A stretch of DNA of 64,000 nt from Verrucosispora sp. NA02020 (GTDB taxonomy: Bacteria; Actinomycetota; Actinomycetes; Mycobacteriales; Micromonosporaceae): positions 4,588,001 to 4,652,000 of the forward strand of contig NZ_CP054923.1 of the NCBI RefSeq assembly GCF_013364215.1, in the 5' to 3' direction. Positions 10,236 through 18,779 of this stretch are shown in pieces. The notes under the pieces were generated by a model. The model ran no database searches. It saw nothing but the letters and a program-made list of their open reading frames with translations, and had not been told where the DNA came from. A program made the translations under genes and the position numbers. The number at the start of each line of letters is the position of its first letter. Position 1 is the stretch's first letter.

Positions 10236-11210
10236 ATGACGCTCACCGAAGCTCCCGCCAGGGCCGCCGTCGACGACTCCCGTGGCGCGGCGTACCCCCG
10301 ACCTGCGGCACCGCGCCGGTCCTGGCCGATCGTGGTAGCCGCCGGGACCACGGTCGTGCTCTGGGCCTCGGCGTTCGTCGGCATCCGCTTCGCCGGGCAC
10401 GACTACTCGCCAGGCGCGATGGCGCTGGGCCGCATGGTGGCGGCCTCCGCCGCGCTGACCCTGTTCGTCGCCGTCACCCGGCGGTTCCGGGTCCGGCACA
10501 CCGAAGCGACGGTCCCCCGCCGGGTCGCCGTCCCCCGGGGCGGCACGCTGGGGCTGATCGTGCTCTGGGGCGTGGCCTGGTTCGGCGGGTACAACGTGGC
10601 GCTCAACGCCGCCGAACGACTCGTCGACGCCGGGACAGCCGCGCTGCTGGTGGCGGTCGCGCCCATCCTCGTCGCGATCGCCGCGACACTCGTACTCGGC
10701 GAGCGGCTCACCGGCCGCCTCGGCGTCGGGGTGACGATCGCCTTCGCGGGCGTGGCCCTGATCGCGGTCGGCGGCTTCACCGGGCACGCCGACCCGGTGG
10801 GCGTCGCGCTGGCGGTGCTCTCCGCCCTGCTGTACGCCTTCGGCGTACTGCTCCAGAAGCGTCTCCTGGCGCGGGTGGACGCGGTGACGATGACCTGGCT
10901 CGGCGCGCTCGCCGGGACGGCGGCTCTGCTGCCGTTCGCGCCCACGCTGCTCGCGGAGTTCGCCGCGGCGCCGCTCCCGGCGACCCTGGGCGTGCTGTTC
11001 CTCGGCGTGTTCCCGACCGCGATCGGCTTCCTCACCTGGGGTTACGTCCTGTCCCGCTGGACGGCGGGCCGCACCACCGCCGCGACCTACCTGGTCCCGC
11101 CGGTGACGGTCCTGCTCTCCTGGACGCTGCTGGGTGAGGTACCCGCGCCGCTCGCCCTGCTGGGCGGCACGCTCTGCCTGGCCGGCGTGGTCTTCGCGAC
11201 GCGCCGCTGA
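10236..11210 (+). CDS. EamA/DMT-family transporter
   Basis: The 324-residue protein has ten hydrophobic segments arranged as two EamA repeats (about residues 33-165 and 180-320). It carries the typical signatures WASAFVGIRFA in the first repeat, LVAVAPILVAIAATLVLGERL, and a final YLVPPVTVLLSWTLLGEVP loop-helix. Such drug/metabolite transporters export amino acids, metabolites or drugs by proton exchange. The first 28 residues are a polar cytoplasmic tail. ATG 10236 is used; longer in-frame starts would overlap the LysR gene. Its substrate is probably sensed by the adjacent LysR protein (inference). Confidence 0.9.
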   Translation: MTLTEAPARAAVDDSRGAAYPRPAAPRRSWPIVVAAGTTVVLWASAFVGIRFAGHDYSPGAMALGRMVAASAALTLFVAVTRRFRVRHTEATVPRRVAVPRGGTLGLIVLWGVAWFGGYNVALNAAERLVDAGTAALLVAVAPILVAIAATLVLGERLTGRLGVGVTIAFAGVALIAVGGFTGHADPVGVALAVLSALLYAFGVLLQKRLLARVDAVTMTWLGALAGTAALLPFAPTLLAEFAAAPLPATLGVLFLGVFPTAIGFLTWGYVLSRWTAGRTTAATYLVPPVTVLLSWTLLGEVPAPLALLGGTLCLAGVVFATRR

Positions 11211-11548
11211 AAGAACGACGGCACGGCCGCACCGCCAGGCGCGCGACGCCGGCCGGTGCGGCCCGTCGCCACGCATTCCCGCCAGGAGTACGCGCCGACC
11301 ACCGACCCGTCCGCCACCGGGTGGCACCCGGCCCCGCTCGTGCCTCGCCGCGCCGCACGTGGCCCCGCTCGCGCCTGACGGGCTCGTCGGCGTCCCAGCT
11401 CGCTCCCCACGGCAGGTGCGCGCCTCCGCTCGCGCCTCGAAGTGTGCTCCCCGGCCCCTTTCGAGCTGACGGCACAGACGGATCAGCGGCACCGATCGAC
11501 CTCGGCGTGGGACCGCACCGTCGACATCCGGGCCGCTACCTTCGGTTC
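11211..11548. other. Intergenic stretch, nothing recognised
   Basis: These 338 bases lie between the EamA gene and the Nudix gene. Both strands contain Arg/Pro-rich open frames without ribosome binding sites. No RNA fold or repeat was recognised. Confidence 0.4.
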
Positions 11549-12043
11549 GTGACGTGGACCGAGCCTTCCGTCTGGTACGCCAACCTGCCGACCTTCCACG
11601 CCTCGGCCGGTGCCCTGATCACCGACCCGGCCGGCGACGTACTGCTGGTCAAGCCCCGCTACCGCGACCACTGGGCGTTCCCGGGCGGCGGCGTGGAGGC
11701 CGACGAGGCGCCGCACCACGCGTGCGCCCGCGAGGTCCACGAGGAGTTGGGCCTCACGCTGCCCGTCGGCGACCTGCTCGTGCTGGACTGGGCACCGCCC
11801 GAGGGCCCGCGCCTGCGCTCCCTGGTCCACTTCACCTTCGACTGCGGCACGCTCACCGGCACCGAGCGTCTCGATCTGCCAGCGGACGAACTTACCGAGG
11901 CCGCCTTCTTCCCGCCCGACGAAGCCGAGAAGCTCCTCCCCACCACCGTGGCCCACCGAGTCAGCGCCGCCCTCCACGCCCGCTCCCAGCGCAGGCCGAT
12001 CTACCTTCCAGCGACCCCACCTTTGCAGCGGTCAACCGTGTGA
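11549..12043 (+). CDS. Nudix hydrolase
   Basis: A 164-residue protein with a complete Nudix box GGGVEADEAPHHACAREVHE followed by ELGL (around residues 49-72), matching GX5EX7REUXEEXGU including the metal-binding Glu residues. It should hydrolyse a nucleoside diphosphate linked to another moiety; the substrate is not predictable. GTG 11549 follows a weak ribosome site. Its last 43 bases overlap the convergent end of a decayed gene on the other strand. Confidence 0.85.
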   Translation: MTWTEPSVWYANLPTFHASAGALITDPAGDVLLVKPRYRDHWAFPGGGVEADEAPHHACAREVHEELGLTLPVGDLLVLDWAPPEGPRLRSLVHFTFDCGTLTGTERLDLPADELTEAAFFPPDEAEKLLPTTVAHRVSAALHARSQRRPIYLPATPPLQRSTV

Positions 12044-12416
12044 CGGCGTGACCTGCGGCCAGTTCTCGAACGAGAGCCGACCAGGCACATCACCCAGCGT
12101 CTACGCGTCGCGGAGTGCAGCAGGATCCCGATACCGATGCCGGCAGCGACACCGATCACGAGGGTGCGACTACGACTGCCGCTCGAAGACGTAGGCTGCG
12201 GCGGAATCGGCAGCGGATCCGGTGATGTCGGCAGCGAAGACGGCCGGGCCGCCAGAGCTGCGAGATCACATTCATCGGAGAGGATGGCGACGAACTTCTT
12301 CCGTCGACGGGAGCTGCAGTAGGACTGTCCATTGACCTTCCACCACTCGCGCGCCACCGCCGACTCGAACAGCCGACTCGCCACGACGTGCAGCGTGTCC
12401 TCCCGCGTCTCGGCTA
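12001..12416 (-). pseudogene. DUF6082-like gene remnant, 3' part (interrupted by tandem IS)
   Basis: Reading on the minus strand from the IS edge: LAETREDTLHVVASRLFESA then VAREWWKVNGQSYCSSRRRK and FVAILSDECD. This resembles the helical core of the actinobacterial DUF6082 family. It continues with a Pro/Ser linker and a C-terminal membrane segment (TLVIGVAAGIGIGILLH). The 5' portion continues in frame at 14516-14647 beyond the two insertion elements once one target copy is removed. The 3' end overlaps the Nudix gene. Family assignment is moderate. Confidence 0.6.
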
Positions 12417-13463
12417 GGCCGTGTTTCATAGCTCGGGTCGGAGCCACTCGTTGATCGCGGCGACGTGGACCGTGGCCTGGTAGCGCACGGCGAGCTTGTC
12501 GAACCTGGTGGCCATGGCTCGATGGCGTTTGAGCTGGTTGATGCCGCACTCCACGGCGTGACGTTGCTGGTAGATGTGGGCGTCGAAGGTCGGCGGTCGG
12601 CCGCCCTTGGACCCCTTTCTGCGCCGGCTTGCGGCCTGATCGATCTTGATCGGGATCGTGGCCGGGATGCCACGTCGGCGTAGGTGCTCCCGGTTGGCGC
12701 GGGAGCTGTATGCCTTGTCCGCGAGGACCCGGTCGGGTCGAGTGCGGGGTCGGCCGCCGTCGGGCCGGGGGACCCGGATGCGGGCCAGGACCCGGGTGAA
12801 CTGCGGACTGTCACCGCGCTGCCCGCCGGTCAGCAACATCGACAGCGGCTTGCGGCCCTGCTCGCAGGCCAGGTGCAGTTTGGTGGTCCAGCCACCTCGT
12901 GACCGACCCAGAGCGTGATCAGCCGGCTCGTCCTCGACCCCGCCGGGTGGTTCCTTCTGCAGCTCGGGTCGGGTGCGGGCGCCGGCGGCGTGCTGATGCG
13001 CCCGAGCGATCGTCGAGTCAACGCTGACGTCCCAGGTGATCAGACCGGCGGCGTCGGCGCGGGTCTGCAACCCGGTGACGAACCGCTGCCACACCCCGGC
13101 ACGCTGCCAACGGCGGAACAGCCCGTAGACCGTCTGCCAGGGCCCGTAACACTCCGGAACATCCCGCCAGGGCGAGCCCACCCGGACCCTCCACCGGATC
13201 CCATCGATGAGCTGCCGTTTACTCCACTTCAGCGGTCGCCCTGGCTTCTTACCCCTCGGCAGCAGCGGTTCCAACGCCGCCCACTGCACGTCAGTCAGGT
13301 CGAACCGCCTCGTCACCGGTATGGTGGCCACGAGGTCTCCGTGCTGATGGTCTGTCTTGGTCGATGAACCATCTACCGGAGACCTCACTACGTATCGATC
13401 ACCGACACGCCGAGATCTCCCTGGCCGGGGCTGACTGGCCAACCGCAGCTATGAAACACGGCC
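12417..13463 (-). mobile_element. IS5-family insertion sequence, copy 1 (1047 bp)
   Basis: Bounded by perfect 16-bp terminal inverted repeats GGCCGTGTTTCATAGC and GCTATGAAACACGGCC. It contains one transposase gene. The left flank reads CTA and the right flank (after copy 2) TAG, consistent with a CTAG or TA target. Copy 2 begins 5 bases after its right end in the same orientation and appears identical over its whole length. Confidence 0.9.
12426..13331 (-). CDS. IS5-family transposase (copy 1)
   Basis: The 301-residue DDE transposase starts [18 protein letters not shown], with an N-terminal DUF4096-like region. The catalytic Asp is in [14 protein letters not shown], the second in [13 protein letters not shown], and the Glu in [23 protein letters not shown] 13331 is preferred because GGAG sits 5 bases upstream; a longer frame to 13442 adds 37 unconserved residues. 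The stop codon lies inside the terminal inverted repeat. No frameshift is evident, so the element could be active. Confidence 0.9.
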   Translation of the reverse strand: MATIPVTRRFDLTDVQWAALEPLLPRGKKPGRPLKWSKRQLIDGIRWRVRVGSPWRDVPECYGPWQTVYGLFRRWQRAGVWQRFVTGLQTRADAAGLITWDVSVDSTIARAHQHAAGARTRPELQKEPPGGVEDEPADHALGRSRGGWTTKLHLACEQGRKPLSMLLTGGQRGDSPQFTRVLARIRVPRPDGGRPRTRPDRVLADKAYSSRANREHLRRRGIPATIPIKIDQAASRRRKGSKGGRPPTFDAHIYQQRHAVECGINQLKRHRAMATRFDKLAVRYQATVHVAAINEWLRPEL

Positions 13464-13468
13464 TAGTA

Positions 13469-14515
13469 GGCCGTGTTTCATAGCTCGGGTCGGAGCCACT
13501 CGTTGATCGCGGCGACGTGGACCGTGGCCTGGTAGCGCACGGCGAGCTTGTCGAACCTGGTGGCCATGGCTCGATGGCGTTTGAGCTGGTTGATGCCGCA
13601 CTCCACGGCGTGACGTTGCTGGTAGATGTGGGCGTCGAAGGTCGGCGGTCGGCCGCCCTTGGACCCCTTTCTGCGCCGGCTTGCGGCCTGATCGATCTTG
13701 ATCGGGATCGTGGCCGGGATGCCACGTCGGCGTAGGTGCTCCCGGTTGGCGCGGGAGCTGTATGCCTTGTCCGCGAGGACCCGGTCGGGTCGAGTGCGGG
13801 GTCGGCCGCCGTCGGGCCGGGGGACCCGGATGCGGGCCAGGACCCGGGTGAACTGCGGACTGTCACCGCGCTGCCCGCCGGTCAGCAACATCGACAGCGG
13901 CTTGCGGCCCTGCTCGCAGGCCAGGTGCAGTTTGGTGGTCCAGCCACCTCGTGACCGACCCAGAGCGTGATCAGCCGGCTCGTCCTCGACCCCGCCGGGT
14001 GGTTCCTTCTGCAGCTCGGGTCGGGTGCGGGCGCCGGCGGCGTGCTGATGCGCCCGAGCGATCGTCGAGTCAACGCTGACGTCCCAGGTGATCAGACCGG
14101 CGGCGTCGGCGCGGGTCTGCAACCCGGTGACGAACCGCTGCCACACCCCGGCACGCTGCCAACGGCGGAACAGCCCGTAGACCGTCTGCCAGGGCCCGTA
14201 ACACTCCGGAACATCCCGCCAGGGCGAGCCCACCCGGACCCTCCACCGGATCCCATCGATGAGCTGCCGTTTACTCCACTTCAGCGGTCGCCCTGGCTTC
14301 TTACCCCTCGGCAGCAGCGGTTCCAACGCCGCCCACTGCACGTCAGTCAGGTCGAACCGCCTCGTCACCGGTATGGTGGCCACGAGGTCTCCGTGCTGAT
14401 GGTCTGTCTTGGTCGATGAACCATCTACCGGAGACCTCACTACGTATCGATCACCGACACGCCGAGATCTCCCTGGCCGGGGCTGACTGGCCAACCGCAG
14501 CTATGAAACACGGCC
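13469..14515 (-). mobile_element. IS5-family insertion sequence, copy 2 (1047 bp)
   Basis: Same length, termini and orientation as copy 1. It is separated from copy 1 by only 5 bases, TAGTA (13464-13468). The two inner inverted repeats and this spacer make an IR-to-IR junction. Confidence 0.9.
13478..14383 (-). CDS. IS5-family transposase (copy 2)
   Basis: The translated protein is identical to the copy 1 transposase, including the DDE residues, the GTG start after GGAG and the stop inside the terminal repeat. Identity at the DNA level implies a very recent duplication, or a tandem dimer produced during transposition. Confidence 0.9.
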   Translation of the reverse strand: MATIPVTRRFDLTDVQWAALEPLLPRGKKPGRPLKWSKRQLIDGIRWRVRVGSPWRDVPECYGPWQTVYGLFRRWQRAGVWQRFVTGLQTRADAAGLITWDVSVDSTIARAHQHAAGARTRPELQKEPPGGVEDEPADHALGRSRGGWTTKLHLACEQGRKPLSMLLTGGQRGDSPQFTRVLARIRVPRPDGGRPRTRPDRVLADKAYSSRANREHLRRRGIPATIPIKIDQAASRRRKGSKGGRPPTFDAHIYQQRHAVECGINQLKRHRAMATRFDKLAVRYQATVHVAAINEWLRPEL

Positions 14516-14647
14516 TAGGTCCCACACCATCGCCCAGTGGCTGACGAACAGGTTGGCATACACCTTCAGGTGGTTGTCCGGGTCGGAGATCCACACCCGG
14601 TCCACAGTGGTCGAATGGGCGCCCGACCACGATTCACCCTTACCTGA
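14516..14647 (-). pseudogene. DUF6082-like gene remnant, 5' part
   Basis: Minus strand: TTVDRVWISDPDNHLKVYAN then LFVSHWAMVWD up to the IS edge. Joined across the insertion it reads ...WAMVWD-LAETRED... in frame. An in-frame stop at 14648-14650 lies immediately upstream. The N-terminal membrane segment usual for this family is absent, so the gene was probably already truncated. GTG 14605 is a possible residual start. Confidence 0.5.
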
Positions 14648-14871
14648 TCACCTGTCCCCATTTGCGGCTGTGATCGTGGCAGCGTAGCTGTTCGACACGC
14701 CGGGCTGGAAACAGCTGCACTGCCACGATGATGGTGGACGCCGGTGCGGCATCGGTGAGTGCGGCATCAACAGGGACCCTGGTCGAGCTAAGGGACAGCA
14801 GCCGGGACGGGACAGGTCATAGACTCCCCGGGTCGCGCCGCCGCACGGCGCACCGACTCGGGAGGACGTCC

Positions 14872-15951
14872 GTGGCGAGTGACGCGCACGAACCGGGGAA
14901 GCTGCCTCCTGCCTCCGCCGCCGAGATGCCCCCTGTCGACAGGCGCGGCACCAGCCGCCGGGCCCTGATCCTGGTGACCGTGACGACCCTGGTCGCGGTG
15001 GTGGCGGGCCTGACCGTCTGGGCCACCCGACGGGCTCCGCAGACGGACGACGTCTCTCACGGCCTACCCACATCGGTGCCCTTCAGATTCGACCCCGGCC
15101 AGCAACTGATCCACCTCACTTTTCTGCCTGGCACCGTCCGCTGGGCGAGATACGAGACCGAGCCCGGTATGCAGAGCATCATGGTGAGCGGGCAGCCGCC
15201 CAGCGACTGGAACTGGCAGTCGGGAGACCCCCCAAAGCCCGTCGATCGGAGCTGGCGGGTCGAGGTCAGGATGGCGGCACAGGACGTCGACGCGCACCGT
15301 TGGGACCGGGAGTACGACGAAGAGGCCGGATGGACGTTACCGGGCGATGAGATCGCGCCGGTGCGCGGGCGTCCCGCCTTCACCAACGAGGGTCAGGTGC
15401 TGTCCTGGGAGTACGTGCGGTATTCATGGATCCGGATAACGGTGCACGGTGTCGACCGGAGCGCTGAGCTCGCGCTCGCTCGTCAGGTCGCCGAGGGCAT
15501 TCGTTGGGAGACGAGACCGCTCGCCCTGCCGTTCGAGACGGCGGGGTTGCCCGAAGGCGCCGTACTCGGCAGTGCGGTCCTGGAATGGTCCGAAGACGGA
15601 CCTGTTCGGTCCTCCGCCGGGTACCTGCTGGAGCAGAAGGACTACGGAGGCTTCATCGATCCCGACTTCACGGTGGGTCTCACCACCGAGAGCCTGGACA
15701 GCGGCACCGAAGCCGTGACCGTGTCGGGCCGGGCCGCCACCGCAGACGTCTTCAGCAGGAAGAGCAGCGCAGGGACCTACCGGGTGGGTCAACTCCCCGG
15801 TGGGTGTGCCCAGTGCGTCGCGGAGCTGGACATACCCAAGCGAAGCGCCGGCGCCACGGCGGTGCGGGACAAGAAGGCCGCACTGCTGCTGGCGGCCTCG
15901 ATCCGGCTGGTGGAGGGCCACGAGGATCCCGCGAAGTGGCGCACCTGGTAG
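14872..15951 (+). CDS. Membrane-anchored protein with CxxC motif (tandem paralogue 1)
   Basis: The 359-residue protein has one N-terminal membrane segment (about residues 31-49, ILVTVTTLVAVVAGLTVWAT) and a large extracytoplasmic part. Shared with the next gene are FDPGQQ near the membrane, a VRGRPAF...LSWEY block, LPEGAVL, and a C-terminal LPGGCAQCVAEL with a CxxC pair, ending SIRLVEGHEDPAKW. The CxxC could be redox-active or bind metal; no known fold recognised. GTG 14872 follows GGGAGGACGTCC. An in-frame ATG at 14728 would add an unlikely Arg/Ser-rich leader. Confidence 0.75.
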   Translation: MASDAHEPGKLPPASAAEMPPVDRRGTSRRALILVTVTTLVAVVAGLTVWATRRAPQTDDVSHGLPTSVPFRFDPGQQLIHLTFLPGTVRWARYETEPGMQSIMVSGQPPSDWNWQSGDPPKPVDRSWRVEVRMAAQDVDAHRWDREYDEEAGWTLPGDEIAPVRGRPAFTNEGQVLSWEYVRYSWIRITVHGVDRSAELALARQVAEGIRWETRPLALPFETAGLPEGAVLGSAVLEWSEDGPVRSSAGYLLEQKDYGGFIDPDFTVGLTTESLDSGTEAVTVSGRAATADVFSRKSSAGTYRVGQLPGGCAQCVAELDIPKRSAGATAVRDKKAALLLAASIRLVEGHEDPAKWRTW

Positions 15952-16005
15952 TCGGAAACTCCAACACCGCGCCGCCGCACCGCGCCGCATCGGGGAGGAT
16001 GTTCC

Positions 16006-17016
16006 ATGGCGAGCACCAAAGGTCGGGTCCTGATCCTGGTGACCGTGACGGTCGGGGTGGCGGTGGTGGCGAGTCTGAGCGCGTGGGTCACCGGACGGGC
16101 GTTGAACACGGACGACATCGTCACGTCGGCACCCGTGCGATTCGACCCGGGTCAGCAGATCATGCGCCTCGGCTATCTGCCCGGCCCCGTGGAAACAGCC
16201 GAATACACCACCGGGCCAGAGTTTCATCGCCTCGACATCCACGGATCATTCGACGACGCGCCGAGCACCGAGGAGGAAGACGCTTCCTCATTCGACCCCG
16301 ACTGGTCAATCGAGCTCCGGATGGCAGCGCGGGGTGTCGATATCCGCAGTGTCGTTCCGTACGACGAGGACTCGGGCGAAGTGCCCGTTCGTGGCGAACG
16401 CCTCCAGGTGCACGGCCGTCCCGCCTTCCAGGCCACCTTCGACTTCAGCCGGGTGCTGACCTGGGAGTACGCACCGGACGCGTGGATGCACATGATGCTG
16501 TACGCGAAGAGCGCGGAGGACCGCCGGGATGAGATCGCGCGTCGGGTGGCCGAAGGCGTTCGCCTGGAAGCCACGCCACGGGTCCTGCCGATCCGGGTGA
16601 AGGGCCTGCCCGACGGCGCCGTGCTCGAAAAGACGTGGCTGTACTGGAAGGCGGACGGACACATCTCGTACTCCGCCGACTACCTTGTGGGGCGGGTCGA
16701 GGAGGATCGGCCGAATTCGCGGCCTGTGGTTCGGGTCGGGGTCAGCACGGAGAAGCTGGCCCGCGCCAGGCACCTCGACCGAGTCACCGTGGCAGGCCGG
16801 TCCGCCACGGTGTCTGAGAGTCGGAGAAAGGCGGGCACCATGGGTATCTACCGGGTGGCGCAACTGCCCGGTCGATGCGCCGACTGCGTGGCGGAGGTGT
16901 GGATCGAGCCGTACGCGTCTGCCGTGATGGGGGACCGGGACGACGCGCTGAAGCTGGCGGCCTCGATCCGGCTGGTGGAGGGCCACGAGGATCCCGCCCG
17001 GTGGCGCTTCTGGTAG
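16006..17016 (+). CDS. Membrane-anchored protein with CxxC motif (tandem paralogue 2)
   Basis: The 336-residue paralogue of the preceding gene starts 54 bases after it. It has a membrane anchor at residues 7-27 (VLILVTVTVGVAVVASLSAW) and the same landmarks: FDPGQQ, VHGRPAF...LTWEY, LPDGAVL, a CxxC in LPGRCADCVAEV, and the ending SIRLVEGHEDPARW. The last 40 or so bases are nearly identical to the first gene while the middle has diverged, which suggests tandem duplication with continued exchange at the 3' end. ATG 16006 follows GGGGAGGATGTTCC. Probably one transcript with paralogue 1. Confidence 0.75.
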   Translation: MASTKGRVLILVTVTVGVAVVASLSAWVTGRALNTDDIVTSAPVRFDPGQQIMRLGYLPGPVETAEYTTGPEFHRLDIHGSFDDAPSTEEEDASSFDPDWSIELRMAARGVDIRSVVPYDEDSGEVPVRGERLQVHGRPAFQATFDFSRVLTWEYAPDAWMHMMLYAKSAEDRRDEIARRVAEGVRLEATPRVLPIRVKGLPDGAVLEKTWLYWKADGHISYSADYLVGRVEEDRPNSRPVVRVGVSTEKLARARHLDRVTVAGRSATVSESRRKAGTMGIYRVAQLPGRCADCVAEVWIEPYASAVMGDRDDALKLAASIRLVEGHEDPARWRFW

Positions 17017-17054
17017 TCGGCGACAGACCCCCGTGGGCGGCGACGACCGGCCGG

Positions 17055-18779
17055 TCAGAGTGCCACGATCGCTGCCGTCTCCGCCGGTAGCTCGATGCGG
17101 TCGCGTTGCACGGTGACGCCCTCCCCGGTGGCCAGCAGTACCCGGCGGGCCACCCCGGGCAGCGTCACGCGCTGCGGCTTGTCCGCGAGGTTCGCGGCCA
17201 CCAGGCAGCCGCCACGCCGCATCACCAGGAACCGGTCGCCGTGACGGACGTCGATGGCGAACAGGTGCGGGTCGGACAGTTCGGGGCGGGACTTGCGCAG
17301 CGCGATCAGTCGGCGGTGGAACTCGCACATCTGGCGGTGTTCGGGTTTGTCCAGCTCGGCCCAGTCCAGCCGGGAGCGGACGAAGGTCTGCCGGTCCTGC
17401 GGGTCGGGCACGTCGCCGGGCGGCCAGCCGTGGGCGGCGAACTCGCTGCGGCGGCCGGTCACCACGGCGGTGGCCAGTTCGGGCTCCGGGTGCGACGTGA
17501 AGTACTGCCAGGGCGTCGACGCCGCCCACTCCTCCCCCATGAACAGCATCGGCGTGAAGGGTGCGGTCATCAGCAGCGTCGCGCCGACGCGCAGCAGTGC
17601 CGGGGAGAGCGTCGCCGAGAGGCGGTCGCCAAGCGCGCGGTTGCCGATCTGGTCGTGGTTCTGGAGGTACGCGACGAAGCGGTGGCCGGGGGTACGCGGG
17701 TCGACCGGGCGGCCGTGCTGGCGGTGGCGGAAGGTGGACCAGGTGCCGGTGTGGAAGAAGGCGCCGGTGAGCACCTCGGCGAGGCACTCCATGGTGCCGA
17801 AGTCGCCGTAGTAGCCCTGCCGTTCGCCGGTGAGCAGGGTGTGCAGGGCGTGGTGGGCGTCGTCGTTCCACTGGGCGTGCAGGCCGTAGCCGCCGGCCTC
17901 GCGGGGGCTGATCAGTCGGGGGTCGTTGAGGTCGGACTCGGCGATCAGGGAGAGCGGGCGGCCCAGGTGCACCGAGAGCGACTCGACCTCGACGGCGATC
18001 TCCTCCAGCAGGTGCACCGCGCGGGAGTCGGGCATCGCGTGCACGGCGTCCAGGCGCAGGCCGTCGACGTGGTAGTCGCGCAGCCACATCAGGATGCTGT
18101 CGGTGATGAAGCGGCGTACGCCGTCGGAGTGCGGGCCGTCCAGGTTGACCGCCTGGCCCCAGGGGGTGTCCCGCTCGCTGAGGTACGGCGCGAACATCGG
18201 CGCGTAGGCCCCGGAGGGCCCGAAATGGTTGTAGACGACGTCGAGGATCACCCCCAGACCCTTGGCGTGGGCGGCGTCGACGAGGCGTTTCAGGCCGTCC
18301 GGGCCGCCGTACGGTTCGTGCGGGGCGAACCAGCAGGCGCCGTCGTACCCCCAGTTGTGTTCGCCGTTGAAGGCGTTGACCGGCAGCACTTCGATCATGT
18401 CGACGCCGAGGTCGACGAGGTGGTCGAGCTTGCCGATCGCGGCGTCGAAGGTGCCTTCCGGGGTGAACGTGCCGACGTGCAGTTCGTAGAGGACGCTGCC
18501 GGGCAGTTGCCGCCCGGTCCAGGCGGTGTCGGTCCAGTCGAACGCCGCGTGGTCGTAGCGGCGGCTCGGGCCGTGCACGCCGTCGGGCTGCCACCGCGAG
18601 CGGGGGTCGGGCAGCGCCTGGTCGTCGTCGTCGAGCAGGAACTGGTAGTCGTCGCCGGCGTCGGGCACCTCGACGCGCCACCAGCCGCCCCGGGAGGCGC
18701 GCATCTCGTGGTCGGCGGCGCCGGTCAGGCGCAACCGGACCCGGGACGCCTCCGGTGCCCAGACGGTGAACTCGGTCAT
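17055..18779 (-). CDS. treZ: Malto-oligosyltrehalose trehalohydrolase
   Basis: The 574-residue GH13 enzyme releases trehalose from the maltooligosyl-trehalose made by TreY. It has an N-terminal beta domain (FTVWAPEASRVRLRL), then the barrel with DVVYNHFGPSG near 190, the nucleophile in DGLRLDAVHAMPD near 250, the acid/base in LIAESDLNDPR near 288 and HD in YLQNHDQIGNR near 375. The length is normal. Its ATG overlaps the treY stop by 4 bases (ATGA), so the two are translationally coupled. Last gene of the treX-treY-treZ operon. Confidence 0.95.
   Translation of the reverse strand: MTEFTVWAPEASRVRLRLTGAADHEMRASRGGWWRVEVPDAGDDYQFLLDDDDQALPDPRSRWQPDGVHGPSRRYDHAAFDWTDTAWTGRQLPGSVLYELHVGTFTPEGTFDAAIGKLDHLVDLGVDMIEVLPVNAFNGEHNWGYDGACWFAPHEPYGGPDGLKRLVDAAHAKGLGVILDVVYNHFGPSGAYAPMFAPYLSERDTPWGQAVNLDGPHSDGVRRFITDSILMWLRDYHVDGLRLDAVHAMPDSRAVHLLEEIAVEVESLSVHLGRPLSLIAESDLNDPRLISPREAGGYGLHAQWNDDAHHALHTLLTGERQGYYGDFGTMECLAEVLTGAFFHTGTWSTFRHRQHGRPVDPRTPGHRFVAYLQNHDQIGNRALGDRLSATLSPALLRVGATLLMTAPFTPMLFMGEEWAASTPWQYFTSHPEPELATAVVTGRRSEFAAHGWPPGDVPDPQDRQTFVRSRLDWAELDKPEHRQMCEFHRRLIALRKSRPELSDPHLFAIDVRHGDRFLVMRRGGCLVAANLADKPQRVTLPGVARRVLLATGEGVTVQRDRIELPAETAAIVAL

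Noticed and set aside
12426..13442. Longer transposase start at 13442 (338 residues)
   Set aside because: The extra 37 residues do not resemble IS5 transposases, and GTG 13331 has GGAG at ideal spacing.
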